From positions 1-32,372 of the forward strand of contig JAGPMA010000024.1 in NCBI GenBank assembly GCA_018053145.1: a stretch of 32,372 nt of DNA, written 5' to 3'. Origin of the DNA: Oscillospiraceae bacterium (GTDB lineage Bacteria; Bacillota; Clostridia; Oscillospirales; Oscillospiraceae). The notes under the pieces are model-generated. The model was given only the letters and a program-made list of their open reading frames with translations. It was not told the origin of the DNA and made no database searches. The translations under genes and the position numbers were made by a program. Positions 9,702 to 18,876 of the stretch are shown here, piece by piece. Every line of letters starts with the position of its first letter. Position 1 is the stretch's first letter.

Positions 9702-10255
9702 CAGATAGCCATTAGCTCCTTTTCCTTCTTTGCCGCAATGTTATCAATTTCCTTGATGTAGTCATCGGTAAGCTTCTGCATATCCTTTTCGATGTCCTTA
9801 AGGTCATCCTCGGTTATTTCAGATTTCTTCTTCTGCTCCTTAAAATCTTCCATTGCGTCGCGGCGGATATTACGAATTGCGACCTTTGCCTCCTCGGCAT
9901 ATTTCTTGACCTGCTTTATTAGGTCTTTTCTGCGCTCCTCTGTAAGCTGTGGGAATATAAGGCGGATAACCTTGCCGTCGTTATTCGGATTGATACCCAA
10001 ATCGGACTCCAAAATTGCCTTTTCAATCATCTTTAGGCAAGCCGTATCCCAAGGCTGAATTGCAAGCGAGCGCGGGTCCGGCGTTGCAACGGAAGCAATT
10101 TGATTAATAGGCGTGGGGGTGCCGTAATATTCAACTCTGAGCTTGTCGAGAACGGCAGGGTTTGCGCGCCCTGCGCGGACAGAGTCGAACTGGCTGCCCA
10201 AAACCTCGGTGGTTTTTCTCATTTTCCCGATATATACCTGATAATTGTCTGACAT
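9701..10255 (-). CDS. frr: Ribosome recycling factor
   Basis: RRF works with EF-G to split post-termination ribosomes. All 184 residues align with the family: the N-terminal helix (MRKTTEVLGSQFDSVRAGRA), the hinge and small domain (YGTPTPINQIASV, DPRSLAIQPWD), and the long C-terminal helices with LTEERRKDLIKQVKKYAEEA. ATG at 10255 follows GGAGGG. It sits between pyrH and uppS, as in most Bacillota. Confidence 0.97.
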   Translation of the reverse strand: MSDNYQVYIGKMRKTTEVLGSQFDSVRAGRANPAVLDKLRVEYYGTPTPINQIASVATPDPRSLAIQPWDTACLKMIEKAILESDLGINPNNDGKVIRLIFPQLTEERRKDLIKQVKKYAEEAKVAIRNIRRDAMEDFKEQKKKSEITEDDLKDIEKDMQKLTDDYIKEIDNIAAKKEKELMAI

Positions 10256-10334
10256 TTGTTATCCCTCCGATATATTGTTTGTAAAACACAATAGTGTCGC
10301 GAACGTTCTATCGCCGTAAGCTAAAGGTCTGATT

Positions 10335-11054
10335 TTATTGAACGATGGTACCTATCTTTTCGCCCAAAACGACACGGACGATGTTTTCGGGATTTTTAAG
10401 TGCAAAGAGAACAACGGGAATCTTGTTGTCCATCGAAAGTGAGGTTGCGGTGGAATCCATAACAGCGAGGTGCTGGGCAAGAACCTCGTCATAGGTGATG
10501 GAATCGTATTTTACGGCAGAGGGGTCAAGCTTTGGATCGGCGGAATAAACGCCGTCCACGTTCTTTGCAAGAAGTATAGCATCAGCTTCAATTTCTGCTG
10601 CACGAAGAACTGCCGCAGTATCGGTGGAGAAGAAGGGGCTTCCCGTTCCGCAGCCGAAAATGACAACTCTTCCTAGTCCGAGATGCCGCATTGCCCGTCC
10701 ACGTATATAGGGCTCGGCGATTGCGCGCATTTCGATGGCGGTTTGTACTCTGACATCGACCTCCATCTGCTCAAAAACATCTGCAAGCGCGAGACAGTTC
10801 ATAGCGGTTGCCAGCATTCCCATATGGTCGGCGCGGGTACGCTCCATTTTTCCGCTTCCGTCCTTAACGCCGCGCCAAAAGTTGCCGCCGCCGACAACAA
10901 TGCCGACCTCAACGCCAAGCTCAACGCATTTTTTGACTGCCGAGCAAACCTCATGGATAACATCGAAGTTAAGACCTCTGCCCTGCTCTCCGCCAAGCGC
11001 CTCTCCGCTTATTTTAAGAAGTACACGTTTGTATACCGGTTTATTGTCTTCCAT
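10335..11054 (-). CDS. pyrH: UMP kinase
   Basis: PyrH phosphorylates UMP to UDP with ATP and is a hexameric amino-acid-kinase-fold enzyme. Seen are [13 protein letters not shown] at the N-terminus, [13 protein letters not shown], the UMP-binding region around [16 protein letters not shown], and [15 protein letters not shown]. At 239 residues it is full length. ATG at 11054 is preceded by CGGAG. It is the first gene of the operon in this window. The usual upstream rpsB-tsf pair is absent; nth lies upstream instead. Confidence 0.97.
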   Translation of the reverse strand: MEDNKPVYKRVLLKISGEALGGEQGRGLNFDVIHEVCSAVKKCVELGVEVGIVVGGGNFWRGVKDGSGKMERTRADHMGMLATAMNCLALADVFEQMEVDVRVQTAIEMRAIAEPYIRGRAMRHLGLGRVVIFGCGTGSPFFSTDTAAVLRAAEIEADAILLAKNVDGVYSADPKLDPSAVKYDSITYDEVLAQHLAVMDSTATSLSMDNKIPVVLFALKNPENIVRVVLGEKIGTIVQ

Positions 11055-11187
11055 ATACTGTGCTCCGTTCTTTTCTGTTAATTCATTCCTAGGTATTTTA
11101 ATATAAATGCTTGTATATTAAAAGTGTTTTCGCATAAAAAACGAAAATTTTACCGTTAGGACATAAATATACACTGTCGCTCAGCTG

Positions 11188-11826
11188 TTACCCTGCGCCA
11201 GTAAATTCCTTGCACAGATGGCGGATGCAGCATTTTTCGCATAGGGGCTTTCTCGCCGAGCAGACCGCTCTGCCGTGCAGCACCATTCGATGGCAAAAAT
11301 CGGAGGATTTCTCCGGCGGTAACAGCTCCCACAGCTTCATTTCAATTTTCGTCGGGTCTTTAAGGTTATCGACAAGTCCTATGCGGTTTGTCAGTCTGAT
11401 ACAGTGCGTATCAACAACCACGGCAGGCTTTCCAAAAACATCGCCCAAAATCAAATTCGCGGTTTTACGTCCCACCCCGGGAAGCGAGGTTAAAGCCTCC
11501 ATTGTGTCCGGCACCCTACTGCCGAAACGACCGATAAGCTCGTTTGCACATTTTATTATATCGTTTGCTTTCGAGTGATAAAAACCGCAGGAGCGAATAA
11601 TTTCCTCAAGCTCCGAAAGCTCCGCCTCCGCAATTTCCTCAAGCGTCGGATATCTTTCATATAGAACGGGAGTAATCTTGTTCACTCTCTCGTCCGTACA
11701 CTGTGCGGCAAGCCTCGTTGCAAAAAGCAGCTCATAGTCCTTTTCGTAATTTAAGGAGCATTCAGCAATGGGATATTCATCTTCAAGCCCTAGTACTATC
11801 TCATTAATTTGTTCTGTGGTTCTCAC
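11188..11826 (-). CDS. nth: Endonuclease III, DNA glycosylase/AP lyase
   Basis: Nth removes oxidized pyrimidines and cleaves abasic sites in base-excision repair. The helix-hairpin-helix LTSLPGVGRKTANLILG carries the catalytic lysine, and VVDTHCIRLTNRIGL carries the catalytic aspartate. The [4Fe-4S] loop is complete as C-x6-C-x2-C-x5-C (CSARKPLCEKCCIRHLC). Length 212 is typical. The start is GTG at 11826 after AAGGGGGA. A promoter of its own is visible upstream. Confidence 0.96.
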   Translation of the reverse strand: MRTTEQINEIVLGLEDEYPIAECSLNYEKDYELLFATRLAAQCTDERVNKITPVLYERYPTLEEIAEAELSELEEIIRSCGFYHSKANDIIKCANELIGRFGSRVPDTMEALTSLPGVGRKTANLILGDVFGKPAVVVDTHCIRLTNRIGLVDNLKDPTKIEMKLWELLPPEKSSDFCHRMVLHGRAVCSARKPLCEKCCIRHLCKEFTGAG

Positions 11827-11866
11827 GGTGTCCCCCTTAACTTACTTATGTCTTCCTTATGGCAAT

Positions 11867-11894
11867 AGTATAACATTGTCCTTTGAAAAATCAA
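11867..11894 (-). promoter_or_regulatory. Probable sigma-A promoter of nth
   Basis: On the minus strand, TTGATT (11894-11889) and TATACT (11872-11867) are separated by 16 bp. They lie about 40 nt upstream of the nth GTG start. Confidence 0.55.
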
Positions 11895-11915
11895 AGTTTT
11901 TTCACATTTAGCCAG

Positions 11916-11944
11916 TTGTCAAGGCACTGCGATTCGGATATAAT
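11916..11944 (+). promoter_or_regulatory. Sigma-A promoter of glyA
   Basis: TTGTCA (11916-11921) and a perfect TATAAT (11939-11944) are separated by exactly 17 bp. Transcription should start near 11951, leaving a leader of about 118 nt before glyA. Confidence 0.85.
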
Positions 11945-11970
11945 AATGAGTAAGAAAAATATAATTGGTT

Positions 11971-12031
11971 AACATTGTACATGCTATATCCTAAACACCC
12001 CGTACTTTAGCATTTTTTATGCCGCAATGTT
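11971..12031 (+). promoter_or_regulatory. Structured glyA leader with nested pairing, possible attenuator
   Basis: AACATTG (11971-11977) pairs with CAATGTT (12025-12031). Inside it, ATGCTA (11981-11986) pairs with TAGCAT (12008-12013), which runs directly into a six-T tract. This resembles a weak terminator enclosed by a second hairpin. It does not match a riboswitch class I know; the regulatory role is inferred only from pairing. Confidence 0.35.
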
Positions 12032-12068
12032 CCTCAACTATAAAAAAAGAACTTCGGAGGGCGCACAA

Positions 12069-13319
12069 ATGATGGTGGAAAATCAACTTGAAGTTATCGC
12101 ACAGCAGGACAAAGAAGTCGCGGACGCAATGGCTCTGGAGCTGAACAGACAAAGGAGCAACATTGAGCTAATAGCCTCGGAAAACCTTGTCAGCCCGGCT
12201 GTGCTTGCCGCTGTCGGCAGCGTGCTCACAAATAAATATGCCGAGGGCTATCCAGGCAAACGCTATTACGGCGGCTGCCAGTATGTTGACGTAGTTGAAG
12301 AAATTGCAATTGAGCGCTGCAAAAAGCTTTTCGGCTGTGAATATGCAAATGTCCAGCCCCACAGCGGCTCTCAGGCGAACTATGGCGTCTACCTCGCTCT
12401 GTGCAATCAGGGCGACACAGTTCTCGGCATGGACCTCGATGCCGGCGGTCACCTCACCCACGGCTATAAGGTCAATTTCTCCGGAAAAAACTACAAGGCC
12501 TTTTCCTACAGCGTCAACCCCGAAACGGGTCTTATTGATTACGACGAGCTTCGCAGGATTGCCCTTGAAGTTCAGCCAAAGATGATTATTGCAGGGGCTT
12601 CCGCCTATCCTCGCATTCTCGAATTCGACAAATTCTCAGCAATCGCAAAGGAATGCGGAGCTTACCTCATGGTCGATATCGCCCATATCGCTGGGCTTGT
12701 CGCCGCCGGACTTCATCCCTCGCCCTTCGGCTATGCCGACGTTGTAACCACCACCACTCACAAAACGCTACGCGGTCCTCGCGGCGGCGCAATCATGACA
12801 AATGACCCCGAGATTGCTAAAAAAATCAACAGCGCAATTTTCCCCGGAAGCCAGGGCGGCCCGCTTATGCACGTTATCGCAGGCAAGGCCGTTGCCTTCG
12901 GCGAGGCCTTACAGCCCGAATTCGCCGCTTATCAGGCGCAACTCCACGAAAACTGCTCAATTCTCGCCGCCGAGCTGCTTAAGCGAGGACTGAACCTTGT
13001 TTCCGGCGGAACGGACAACCATCTGGTACTGCTCGATCTCCGCGGAACAGGTATTTCCGGACGTGAGCTTGAAACTCGTCTGGACGAGGTTCACATCACC
13101 ACCAACAAAAACAAAATCCCCGGCGACCCACTCAGCGCTAAGGAAACCAGCGGTTTGCGCCTCGGCACTGCCGCTGTGACAACTCGCGGCTTCGTCGGAG
13201 CGGACATGGTTGAGGTTGCTGATTTACTTAGCCTTGCCATCCGGGATTTTGACGCCAAAAAGGAAGAAATCAACGAGCGTGTTGCCGCTCTTTGCAAAAA
13301 ATACCCCCTTTACGAATAA
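12069..13319 (+). CDS. glyA: Serine hydroxymethyltransferase
   Basis: GlyA interconverts serine and glycine with tetrahydrofolate and is the main source of one-carbon units. The PLP lysine is K232 in [51 protein letters not shown] and [17 protein letters not shown] are all intact. The start is placed at ATG 12069 (416 aa), 7 nt after GGAGGG. An upstream in-frame ATG at 12027 has no ribosome binding site. It is monocistronic, with a consensus promoter upstream and a strong terminator downstream. Confidence 0.97.
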   Translation: MMVENQLEVIAQQDKEVADAMALELNRQRSNIELIASENLVSPAVLAAVGSVLTNKYAEGYPGKRYYGGCQYVDVVEEIAIERCKKLFGCEYANVQPHSGSQANYGVYLALCNQGDTVLGMDLDAGGHLTHGYKVNFSGKNYKAFSYSVNPETGLIDYDELRRIALEVQPKMIIAGASAYPRILEFDKFSAIAKECGAYLMVDIAHIAGLVAAGLHPSPFGYADVVTTTTHKTLRGPRGGAIMTNDPEIAKKINSAIFPGSQGGPLMHVIAGKAVAFGEALQPEFAAYQAQLHENCSILAAELLKRGLNLVSGGTDNHLVLLDLRGTGISGRELETRLDEVHITTNKNKIPGDPLSAKETSGLRLGTAAVTTRGFVGADMVEVADLLSLAIRDFDAKKEEINERVAALCKKYPLYE

Positions 13320-13380
13320 CCGGCTTTAGGAATAATTGACCTCACGAATAAATTATAATATCGGCTGCTTATCAGCAACA

Positions 13381-13415
13381 AAAAAGCCGATAAGGGAACC
13401 CCTTATCGGCTTTTT
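13381..13415. terminator. Rho-independent terminator after glyA
   Basis: A perfect 16-bp stem (13381-13396 with 13400-13415) has a 3-nt loop, a GC-rich core and a T run after it. The A run on the left arm would make it active on the other strand too. Confidence 0.95.
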
Positions 13416-13545
13416 TGGCTGATTTATAGGTGTTTTATTGCTATTTATATGCATAATTTGGCCTCAAATTGATGATTTTATGTCTTTTTATGCCGTTTTT
13501 GGGCACTATTATTTGCACGAACGCGTGCAAAAAGGAGGCACAGCC

Positions 13546-14808
13546 ATGTACAGACCGCTTGCGGACGAGCTTCGTCCGAACACACTCGACGAGGTCGTCG
13601 GTCAAGGCGAAATTCTCGGCGAGCATTCCATGCTTCGTCGCATAATTGACTCCAAGCAAATACCCAACATGATTTTTTACGGCCCTTCCGGAACGGGCAA
13701 AACAACCGTTGCGAGCATAATCGCCGAAAGGACAAACCGCGCCCTGCGAAGGCTTAACGCGACAACGGCGGGCATTGCCGACATCAAGGCGATTATCGAC
13801 GAGCTTGACACGCTGATGGCTCCCGAAGGCGTTTTGCTCTATCTCGACGAGATTCAATACTTTAACAAGAAGCAGCAGCAGTCGCTGCTGGAGTTCATCG
13901 AAAACGGAAAAATCACGCTTATCGCCTCCACAACCGAAAATCCGTATTTTTACGTTTTTAACGCCATTTTAAGCCGTTCTACAATTTTTGAATTTAAGCA
14001 GCTGGACGCAAACGACGTTGAAAAAGCCGTTGTCCGTGCCATCGCCTTTCTTGAAAAACGCGATATGGTGAAAATCGACTGCGAATACGGCGTGACGGCT
14101 CACATTGCCCAAAGCTGCGGCGGTGATGTCCGAAAGGCAATAAACGCCATTGAGCTGCTCTACAGCGCCTGCAAGGGTGCGCTGTCCACCGTGACACTCA
14201 CGCTTTCGGATGCAGAGCAGGTTTCGCAAAAAAGCTCCATGCGTTATGACCGCGAGGGCGACGCGCACTTTGACATTGTTTCGGCTCTTATGAAGTCCTT
14301 ACGCGGAAGTGACCCAGACGCCGCCCTGCACTATTTGGCAAGGCTCTTGGAGGCTGGCGACCTCATCGGCGCTTGCAGACGCATACTGTGCTCGGCAAGC
14401 GAGGACATCGGTCTTGCTTATCCGATGGCTGTGCCGATAGTCAAGGCCTGCGTGGACTCCGCCCTGCAGCTTGGTCTGCCCGAGGCACGGCTGCCGCTTG
14501 CGGAGGCTGTTATTCTTCTTGCAACCGCGCCAAAATCCAACAGCGGCGTTTTGGCGATAGACAAAGCCTTTGCCGATGTCCGCGCCGGTAAGGTCGGCGA
14601 TATTCCGCGTGAGCTTCAAAATGTCCACGCGGACTCGTCAGAGCATAAGCGTGAGCAAAACTACAAATATCCCCACAGCTTCCCAAACCATTGGGTAAAG
14701 CAGCAGTATCTGCCTGACGAGCTGAAAAACGCCAGTTATTACGATTACGGCGACAACAAGACCGAGCAGGCGGCAAGGGCTTATTGGGATTCTATCAAGG
14801 GCAAATAA
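13546..14808 (+). CDS. rarA: Replication-associated recombination protein A (RarA/MgsA), AAA+ ATPase
   Basis: RarA is a clamp-loader-like AAA+ ATPase acting at stalled replication forks. Walker A is GPSGTGKTTVA, Walker B is LLYLDEIQYFNK, and sensor 1 is STTENPYF. The C-terminal tetramerization region includes CSASEDIGLAYPMA and PHSFPNHWVKQQYLPDEL, typical of the MgsA family. The start is placed at ATG 13546 (MYRPLADELRP, 420 aa) behind a strong AAAGGAGG. An 8-bp inverted repeat (TTTGCACG at 13512-13519 with CGTGCAAA at 13524-13531) lies just before the ribosome binding site. Confidence 0.95.
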   Translation: MYRPLADELRPNTLDEVVGQGEILGEHSMLRRIIDSKQIPNMIFYGPSGTGKTTVASIIAERTNRALRRLNATTAGIADIKAIIDELDTLMAPEGVLLYLDEIQYFNKKQQQSLLEFIENGKITLIASTTENPYFYVFNAILSRSTIFEFKQLDANDVEKAVVRAIAFLEKRDMVKIDCEYGVTAHIAQSCGGDVRKAINAIELLYSACKGALSTVTLTLSDAEQVSQKSSMRYDREGDAHFDIVSALMKSLRGSDPDAALHYLARLLEAGDLIGACRRILCSASEDIGLAYPMAVPIVKACVDSALQLGLPEARLPLAEAVILLATAPKSNSGVLAIDKAFADVRAGKVGDIPRELQNVHADSSEHKREQNYKYPHSFPNHWVKQQYLPDELKNASYYDYGDNKTEQAARAYWDSIKGK

Positions 14809-14849
14809 GGCTTCACCCCCGAAGCACACTTTCAAACGGAGGTTTTTCT

Positions 14850-15044
14850 GTGGATATAAGAGTTAATGACATTCTGACAATGAAAAAGGTTCACCCCTGC
14901 GGCGAAAAGCGTTGGCTTGTTCTGCGAACGGGCATGGACTTCAAGCTCCGCTGTCTTGGCTGCGGACATGAGGTTATGGGCCCGCGCAGCAAGTTCGAGA
15001 GAAATATCCGTTCGGTGGAGCGGAAGGAAGAAACAAATCAGTAA
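14850..15044 (+). CDS. DUF951 small zinc-ribbon-like protein
   Basis: This 64-residue basic protein begins MDIRVNDILTMKKVHPCG and contains WLVLRTGMDFKLRCLGCGHEV. The spaced cysteines (PCG, CLGCG) suggest a small metal-binding fold. It matches the DUF951 family of Bacillota, whose function is unknown to me. GTG at 14850 is used because GGAGG lies 6 nt upstream. It follows rarA by 41 nt and precedes the next gene by 20 nt, so the three probably share a transcript. Confidence 0.85.
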   Translation: MDIRVNDILTMKKVHPCGEKRWLVLRTGMDFKLRCLGCGHEVMGPRSKFERNIRSVERKEETNQ

Positions 15045-15064
15045 TTATATTGGGAGGAAAAGTT

Positions 15065-15901
15065 ATGTCCGTTGAGGAGCAATATTCCTCCGATGTTGAA
15101 GCAATAATATCGCACAGATATGATAACGGAGCAGACTATTGGACAACGCCTGACAAACGTCTTATAAAAGGCTCTCCCTTCTCTACCTTAGACAGCGTAA
15201 TGTACTTATTAGAACTAGGCATCTCCCCCTCCGAAGCCCTGATGAAAGATGCCGCCGACTTAATATTCAGCACTTGGAGGGAGGACGGGCGTTTTAAGCT
15301 CTATCCTCAAGGCGGTATTTACCCCTGCCATACCGCAAATGCGGCTAATGTGCTTTGTCACATGGGCTATGCCTCCGATGTCAGACTGCAAAAAACCTTT
15401 TCACACCTTCTTGACACTCAGTATGGCGACGGAGGCTGGCGCTGCAACAAGTTTAGCTTTGGCCGAGGTCCTGAAACGGAGTATTCAAACCCCTTGCCAA
15501 CCCTTACCGCACTTAACGCTTTCCGCTTTAGCAACTATCTCAACATTGGGCCGGCGCTTGACAAAGCTGTCGATTTTTTGCTTGAGCATTGGACAATACG
15601 GAAACCGATTGGTCCATGCCACTATGGAATTGGAACCTTGTTTATGCAGACCGAATACCCCTTCTGTAATTACAACCTTTTTGTTTATGTCTATGTTTTG
15701 TCATCTTATAATCGAGCAAAGGACGACAAGCGGTTTCTTGAAGCCTTGAAAGCTCTGGAGTCCAAAATGGTCGATGGGCAGATTGTGGTTGAACGCGTTA
15801 ATCAAAAACTTGCCGGACTTTCTTTCTGTAAAAAGGGTGAACCGAGCGCTTTAGCAACCTTACGCTATCATGAGATACTAATGAATCTCGGCAGAAATTA
15901 G
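15065..15901 (+). CDS. Prenyltransferase / squalene-cyclase-type alpha-barrel repeat protein
   Basis: The 278-residue product has repeated helix-turn units with QW-like motifs (LIFSTWREDGRFKLYP, LLDTQYGDGGWRCNKF). These are typical of the alpha/alpha-toroid shared by protein prenyltransferase beta subunits, squalene/hopene cyclases and related proteins. No DXDD cyclase motif is seen. The conserved histidine- and cysteine-containing stretches (YPCHTANAANVLCHMGYA; GPCHYGIG) could bind a metal. ATG at 15065 follows GGGAGG; an in-frame ATG at 15050 is too close to this site. It is last in the rarA transcript. Substrate is unknown and a non-terpenoid role is possible. Confidence 0.7.
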   Translation: MSVEEQYSSDVEAIISHRYDNGADYWTTPDKRLIKGSPFSTLDSVMYLLELGISPSEALMKDAADLIFSTWREDGRFKLYPQGGIYPCHTANAANVLCHMGYASDVRLQKTFSHLLDTQYGDGGWRCNKFSFGRGPETEYSNPLPTLTALNAFRFSNYLNIGPALDKAVDFLLEHWTIRKPIGPCHYGIGTLFMQTEYPFCNYNLFVYVYVLSSYNRAKDDKRFLEALKALESKMVDGQIVVERVNQKLAGLSFCKKGEPSALATLRYHEILMNLGRN

Positions 15902-15967
15902 ACCTCAGATGTTTCATGATTACTAAGGCAAAAGGTCTTTGCATATATGACAGCATGAAATAGCATT

Positions 15968-16005
15968 CAGAAGCAGAGCGTTTAACATCGAACGCTCTGC
16001 TTCTG
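15968..16005 (+). terminator. Hairpin downstream of the 15.1-15.9 kb gene
   Basis: A 15-bp perfect stem (15968-15982 with 15991-16005) has an 8-nt loop but no following T tract. It may work as a transcript end or a 3'-stabilizing hairpin. Confidence 0.55.
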
Positions 16006-16024
16006 TGACAAATTAATATAATAC

Positions 16025-16060
16025 AAGAGCGCACCGAATTCTATATCCGGTGCGCTCTTT
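16025..16060. terminator. Terminator after potD
   Basis: A 12-bp stem (AAGAGCGCACCG 16025-16036 with CGGTGCGCTCTT 16048-16059) has an 11-nt loop. T-rich sequence follows on both strands, and it lies just beyond the potD stop. Confidence 0.8.
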
Positions 16061-16067
16061 ACGTTTA

Positions 16068-17108
16068 TTATGACTTGAGCTTGACCCACATCTGGTCGTA
16101 GTAATCCAAGGTTGCCTGCGGAAGGTTAATATATGCTTCGCAGGTTGCAAGCGTTGCATCATCTGGATACATGATTGCTTTTGTAAAATCATCAACCTCG
16201 ATAAGGTCTTTGACCTCCTTGTTGGGGCTGGTGTATCCGATGAACTCGGAGTTTGCCATGCTCTGCTCCGTGCCCGACATGAAGCTGATAAACGCCTCGG
16301 CATTTGTCTTGTTCTCGGCATCCTTGAGAATGCACATCGCGTCGACAAACACGTTCGAGCCTTCTTTGGGAATACAGAACTTGAGATTTGGGTTGTTCTG
16401 GTGCATCGTCAGATAGTCACCTGCGTAATAGGGGCCAATGCCCGCCTCTCCGCTTTCGAGCTTATCGAAAATCTGATCCATAACATAGCCCTGCAGCAGG
16501 GGCTTTTGCTGCTTTAGAAGCTCGCTGGCCTCGTTAAGCTCGGCTTCGTCAGTTGTGTTAAGCGAATATCCAAGATATTTCAGCGCAATTCCCATCGCGT
16601 CGCGGGAATTGTCAAACATCAGGATATTGCCGAAATTTTTCTCATCGAACAGAGCGCTCCAGCTATCGACCTCACCGACAAGCGCCGGGTCATAGATGAT
16701 TCCCGTTGTGCCCCACATATAAGGCACGCTGTAAGTGCCGTCGGGGTCATAGGCCATGTTTTTAAGGCTATCCTCAATCAGAGAATAATTTGGAATGTTC
16801 GTGTAGTCGATGGGTGCCAGCATATCCTCGTCGATAAGGCGAGAAATCATATAGTCCGAGGGAATGATAACGTCGTAGCTGACGCCCCCCTGCTTAATAA
16901 CCGAATACATCTGCTCGTTGGACTCAAAGGTTTTATAGTTGACCTTTATCCCCGTTTCGCTTTCGAACTGTGAGATGAGGTTTGTGTCGATATATTCGCC
17001 CCAGTTGTAAACATTTACGACCCCGTTGGGTGTTTTGCTGCCTCCGCAGCCTGCAAACAGGCACATAAGCATAACAGCGCTTATGACAATTGAAATTGCT
17101 TTTTTCAT
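16068..17108 (-). CDS. potD: Spermidine/putrescine ABC transporter substrate-binding lipoprotein (PotD-like)
   Basis: The N-terminus is a lipoprotein signal (hydrophobic run, lipobox LFAGC with the lipidated cysteine at residue 21). The mature part starts with NGVVNVYNWGEYIDTNLISQ, characteristic of PotD/PotF polyamine binders, and has the usual two-lobe binding-protein length (346 aa). VIIPSDYMISRLIDE and GIIYDPALVGEVDSW are further family segments. Its ATG overlaps the potC stop by one base, so it is the last gene of potABCD. The exact polyamine cannot be read from sequence. Confidence 0.93.
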   Translation of the reverse strand: MKKAISIVISAVMLMCLFAGCGGSKTPNGVVNVYNWGEYIDTNLISQFESETGIKVNYKTFESNEQMYSVIKQGGVSYDVIIPSDYMISRLIDEDMLAPIDYTNIPNYSLIEDSLKNMAYDPDGTYSVPYMWGTTGIIYDPALVGEVDSWSALFDEKNFGNILMFDNSRDAMGIALKYLGYSLNTTDEAELNEASELLKQQKPLLQGYVMDQIFDKLESGEAGIGPYYAGDYLTMHQNNPNLKFCIPKEGSNVFVDAMCILKDAENKTNAEAFISFMSGTEQSMANSEFIGYTSPNKEVKDLIEVDDFTKAIMYPDDATLATCEAYINLPQATLDYYDQMWVKLKS

Positions 17109-17935
17109 TAAACTGCTCCTTTCAGCATTTTCTCTTTTTTGATTTCGCTTTTGTGCTGTCTGGCTTCACGCACATTGACAACAACAAGAAGAATCAGAAC
17201 AACGGCAAAGAGAAGTGTGGAAATGGCGTTGATTTCCGGACTTATTCTGCGGCGTGTCATGGCGTAAATCGTCATAGAAAGCGTTTGAACGCTGCTGCCC
17301 GCCGTGAAATAGCTGATAACAAAGTCATCCACCGACATTGTAAACGCAATCAGCAGTCCGTTTACTATGCCCGGCATAATCTCGGGGATTATTACCTTAT
17401 AAACCGTTTGGAACCAAGTACAGCCCAAGTCCTGAGCCGCCTCGAAAAGGTTGCGGTCAAGCTGATAGAGCTTTGGCATAACCGAAAGGATGATATAAGG
17501 AATGTCAAAGCTGATATGCGCTATCAGAAGCGTTCCAAAGCCAAGCTGAAAGCCCAGCGCAGCCCCTGCTGACACGAAAAGCAGCGCGAGGGATACACCC
17601 GTTATTATGTCCGCATTGATTACCGGAATGTTATTCACCGTTAAAAGCGGACTTCTCCACTTCTTTTTCATGTTATAGAAGCCGATTGCGGCAAAGGTGC
17701 CGATAATCGCAGCGATAACGGAGGCGATAACCGAAACAGTAAGCGTCGTTTCAAGCGAGGACATTATAAGGCTGTCGTTAAAAAGCTGCTTGTACCAATC
17801 AAGCGTGAATCCCGACCAGATTGTGCGGCTTTTTGTGCTGTTGAAGGAGAACACGATTAAAAACACTATCGGCGCATACAGGAAAAGATAGGTGAGCGCG
17901 GTGAAAATTTTGCCGCCTGTATATTTCTTTTTCAC
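17108..17935 (-). CDS. potC: Polyamine ABC transporter permease (PotC-like)
   Basis: This is a membrane permease of 275 residues with about six hydrophobic helices. The EAA loop that contacts the ATPase is EAAQDLGCTWFQTVYKVIIPEIMPGIV. The N-terminal pattern LTYLFLYAPIVFLIVFSFN and the TLTVSVIASVIAAIIGTFAA segment are typical of PotC. Its start overlaps the end of potB by 4 nt (ATG within TCACAT read on the plus strand), so translation is probably coupled. Confidence 0.93.
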   Translation of the reverse strand: MKKKYTGGKIFTALTYLFLYAPIVFLIVFSFNSTKSRTIWSGFTLDWYKQLFNDSLIMSSLETTLTVSVIASVIAAIIGTFAAIGFYNMKKKWRSPLLTVNNIPVINADIITGVSLALLFVSAGAALGFQLGFGTLLIAHISFDIPYIILSVMPKLYQLDRNLFEAAQDLGCTWFQTVYKVIIPEIMPGIVNGLLIAFTMSVDDFVISYFTAGSSVQTLSMTIYAMTRRRISPEINAISTLLFAVVLILLVVVNVREARQHKSEIKKEKMLKGAV

Positions 17936-18876
17936 ATGACCACCGCCTGTTCCTCACCCTCGCCAAAGCGGTTCATGACGCTCATGCAGATTACAACTAT
18001 AACCATCATAATGAGGGATATTGCGGAGCCCAGGTGCGGATTATAGGCAGCACCCGTGAACTGCATTTCGATGAGGTCGCCCAAGAGCATAACAGTTCCG
18101 TTGCTTAAAAGCTTTGAAATTACGAAGGTGGAAACTGCGGGGACAAAAACCATTGTTATTCCGCTGATTACGCCCGAAAGGCTGAGCGGTAATATGACTT
18201 TCCTGAAAACCGTTCTGCTGTTTGCGCCCAAATCCTCCGCCGCTTCGATGACAAAGGGGTCAATTTTGACGATGACGCTTTGAATCGGCAGAATCATAAA
18301 CGGAAGGTAGTTATAGACCATGCCCAAAACTACCGCGCCGCTCGTGTTGATTAGTTGGAAGTGCGTGATTGGCGTGTAGCTGGGGTCAGCTGCGTGTATT
18401 CCGTTTATCCAGTCGAAAACACCGATGGACGCGAAAAAGCGGTTGATTAGACCGGTGTTTTCAAGGATTGACATCCACGCATAGGTTCGCAGAAGAAAAT
18501 TAATCCACATGGGCAGCATGATGAGCATGATTAAAACGCGCTGGGATTTCGGGCTCATGCGGCTGATGGCAAGCGCAACGGGGTAGCCGATGAGAAGACA
18601 GACAACAGTCGCGAGAAAAGCCAGCCACAGGCTGCGCCCGAAAACCGGAATATAATCTGTCATACCCGAAAAATTGCCAAGAGTAAACGAGCCATCCGAG
18701 CTTGTAAACGCATAGACGGCAATTAGTATAATCGGGATAACGACAAAAAGCGCCATCCAAAAGACGTAAGGATAGGCAAAGGATTGCTTTCGAAAGTGCT
18801 CAAAAAAGTCCTTTATAGACCTCGTGGTGTCGCTGATGCCCTTTTCGGAGCGGAGAGGCGCCGCGCTTTTACTCAT
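17932..18876 (-). CDS. potB: Polyamine ABC transporter permease (PotB-like)
   Basis: The second permease of the system carries the EAA loop [21 protein letters not shown] cytoplasmic N-terminal extension of about 40 residues precedes the first helix ([23 protein letters not shown]). The start is placed at ATG 18876 ([13 protein letters not shown], 314 aa) because GGAGG lies 8 nt upstream, inside the end of potA. The frame continues 14 codons further up but without a site. It overlaps potA by 8 nt. Confidence 0.92.
   Translation of the reverse strand: MSKSAAPLRSEKGISDTTRSIKDFFEHFRKQSFAYPYVFWMALFVVIPIILIAVYAFTSSDGSFTLGNFSGMTDYIPVFGRSLWLAFLATVVCLLIGYPVALAISRMSPKSQRVLIMLIMLPMWINFLLRTYAWMSILENTGLINRFFASIGVFDWINGIHAADPSYTPITHFQLINTSGAVVLGMVYNYLPFMILPIQSVIVKIDPFVIEAAEDLGANSRTVFRKVILPLSLSGVISGITMVFVPAVSTFVISKLLSNGTVMLLGDLIEMQFTGAAYNPHLGSAISLIMMVIVVICMSVMNRFGEGEEQAVVM

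Noticed and set aside
11127-11147. Terminator between nth and pyrH
   Set aside because: Only a 6-bp AT-rich stem (TTTTCG/CGAAAA) is found; too weak to call.
13512-13531. LexA/DinR box before rarA
   Set aside because: The inverted repeat TTTGCACG/CGTGCAAA does not fit the Gram-positive SOS consensus (CGAAC-N4-GTTCG).
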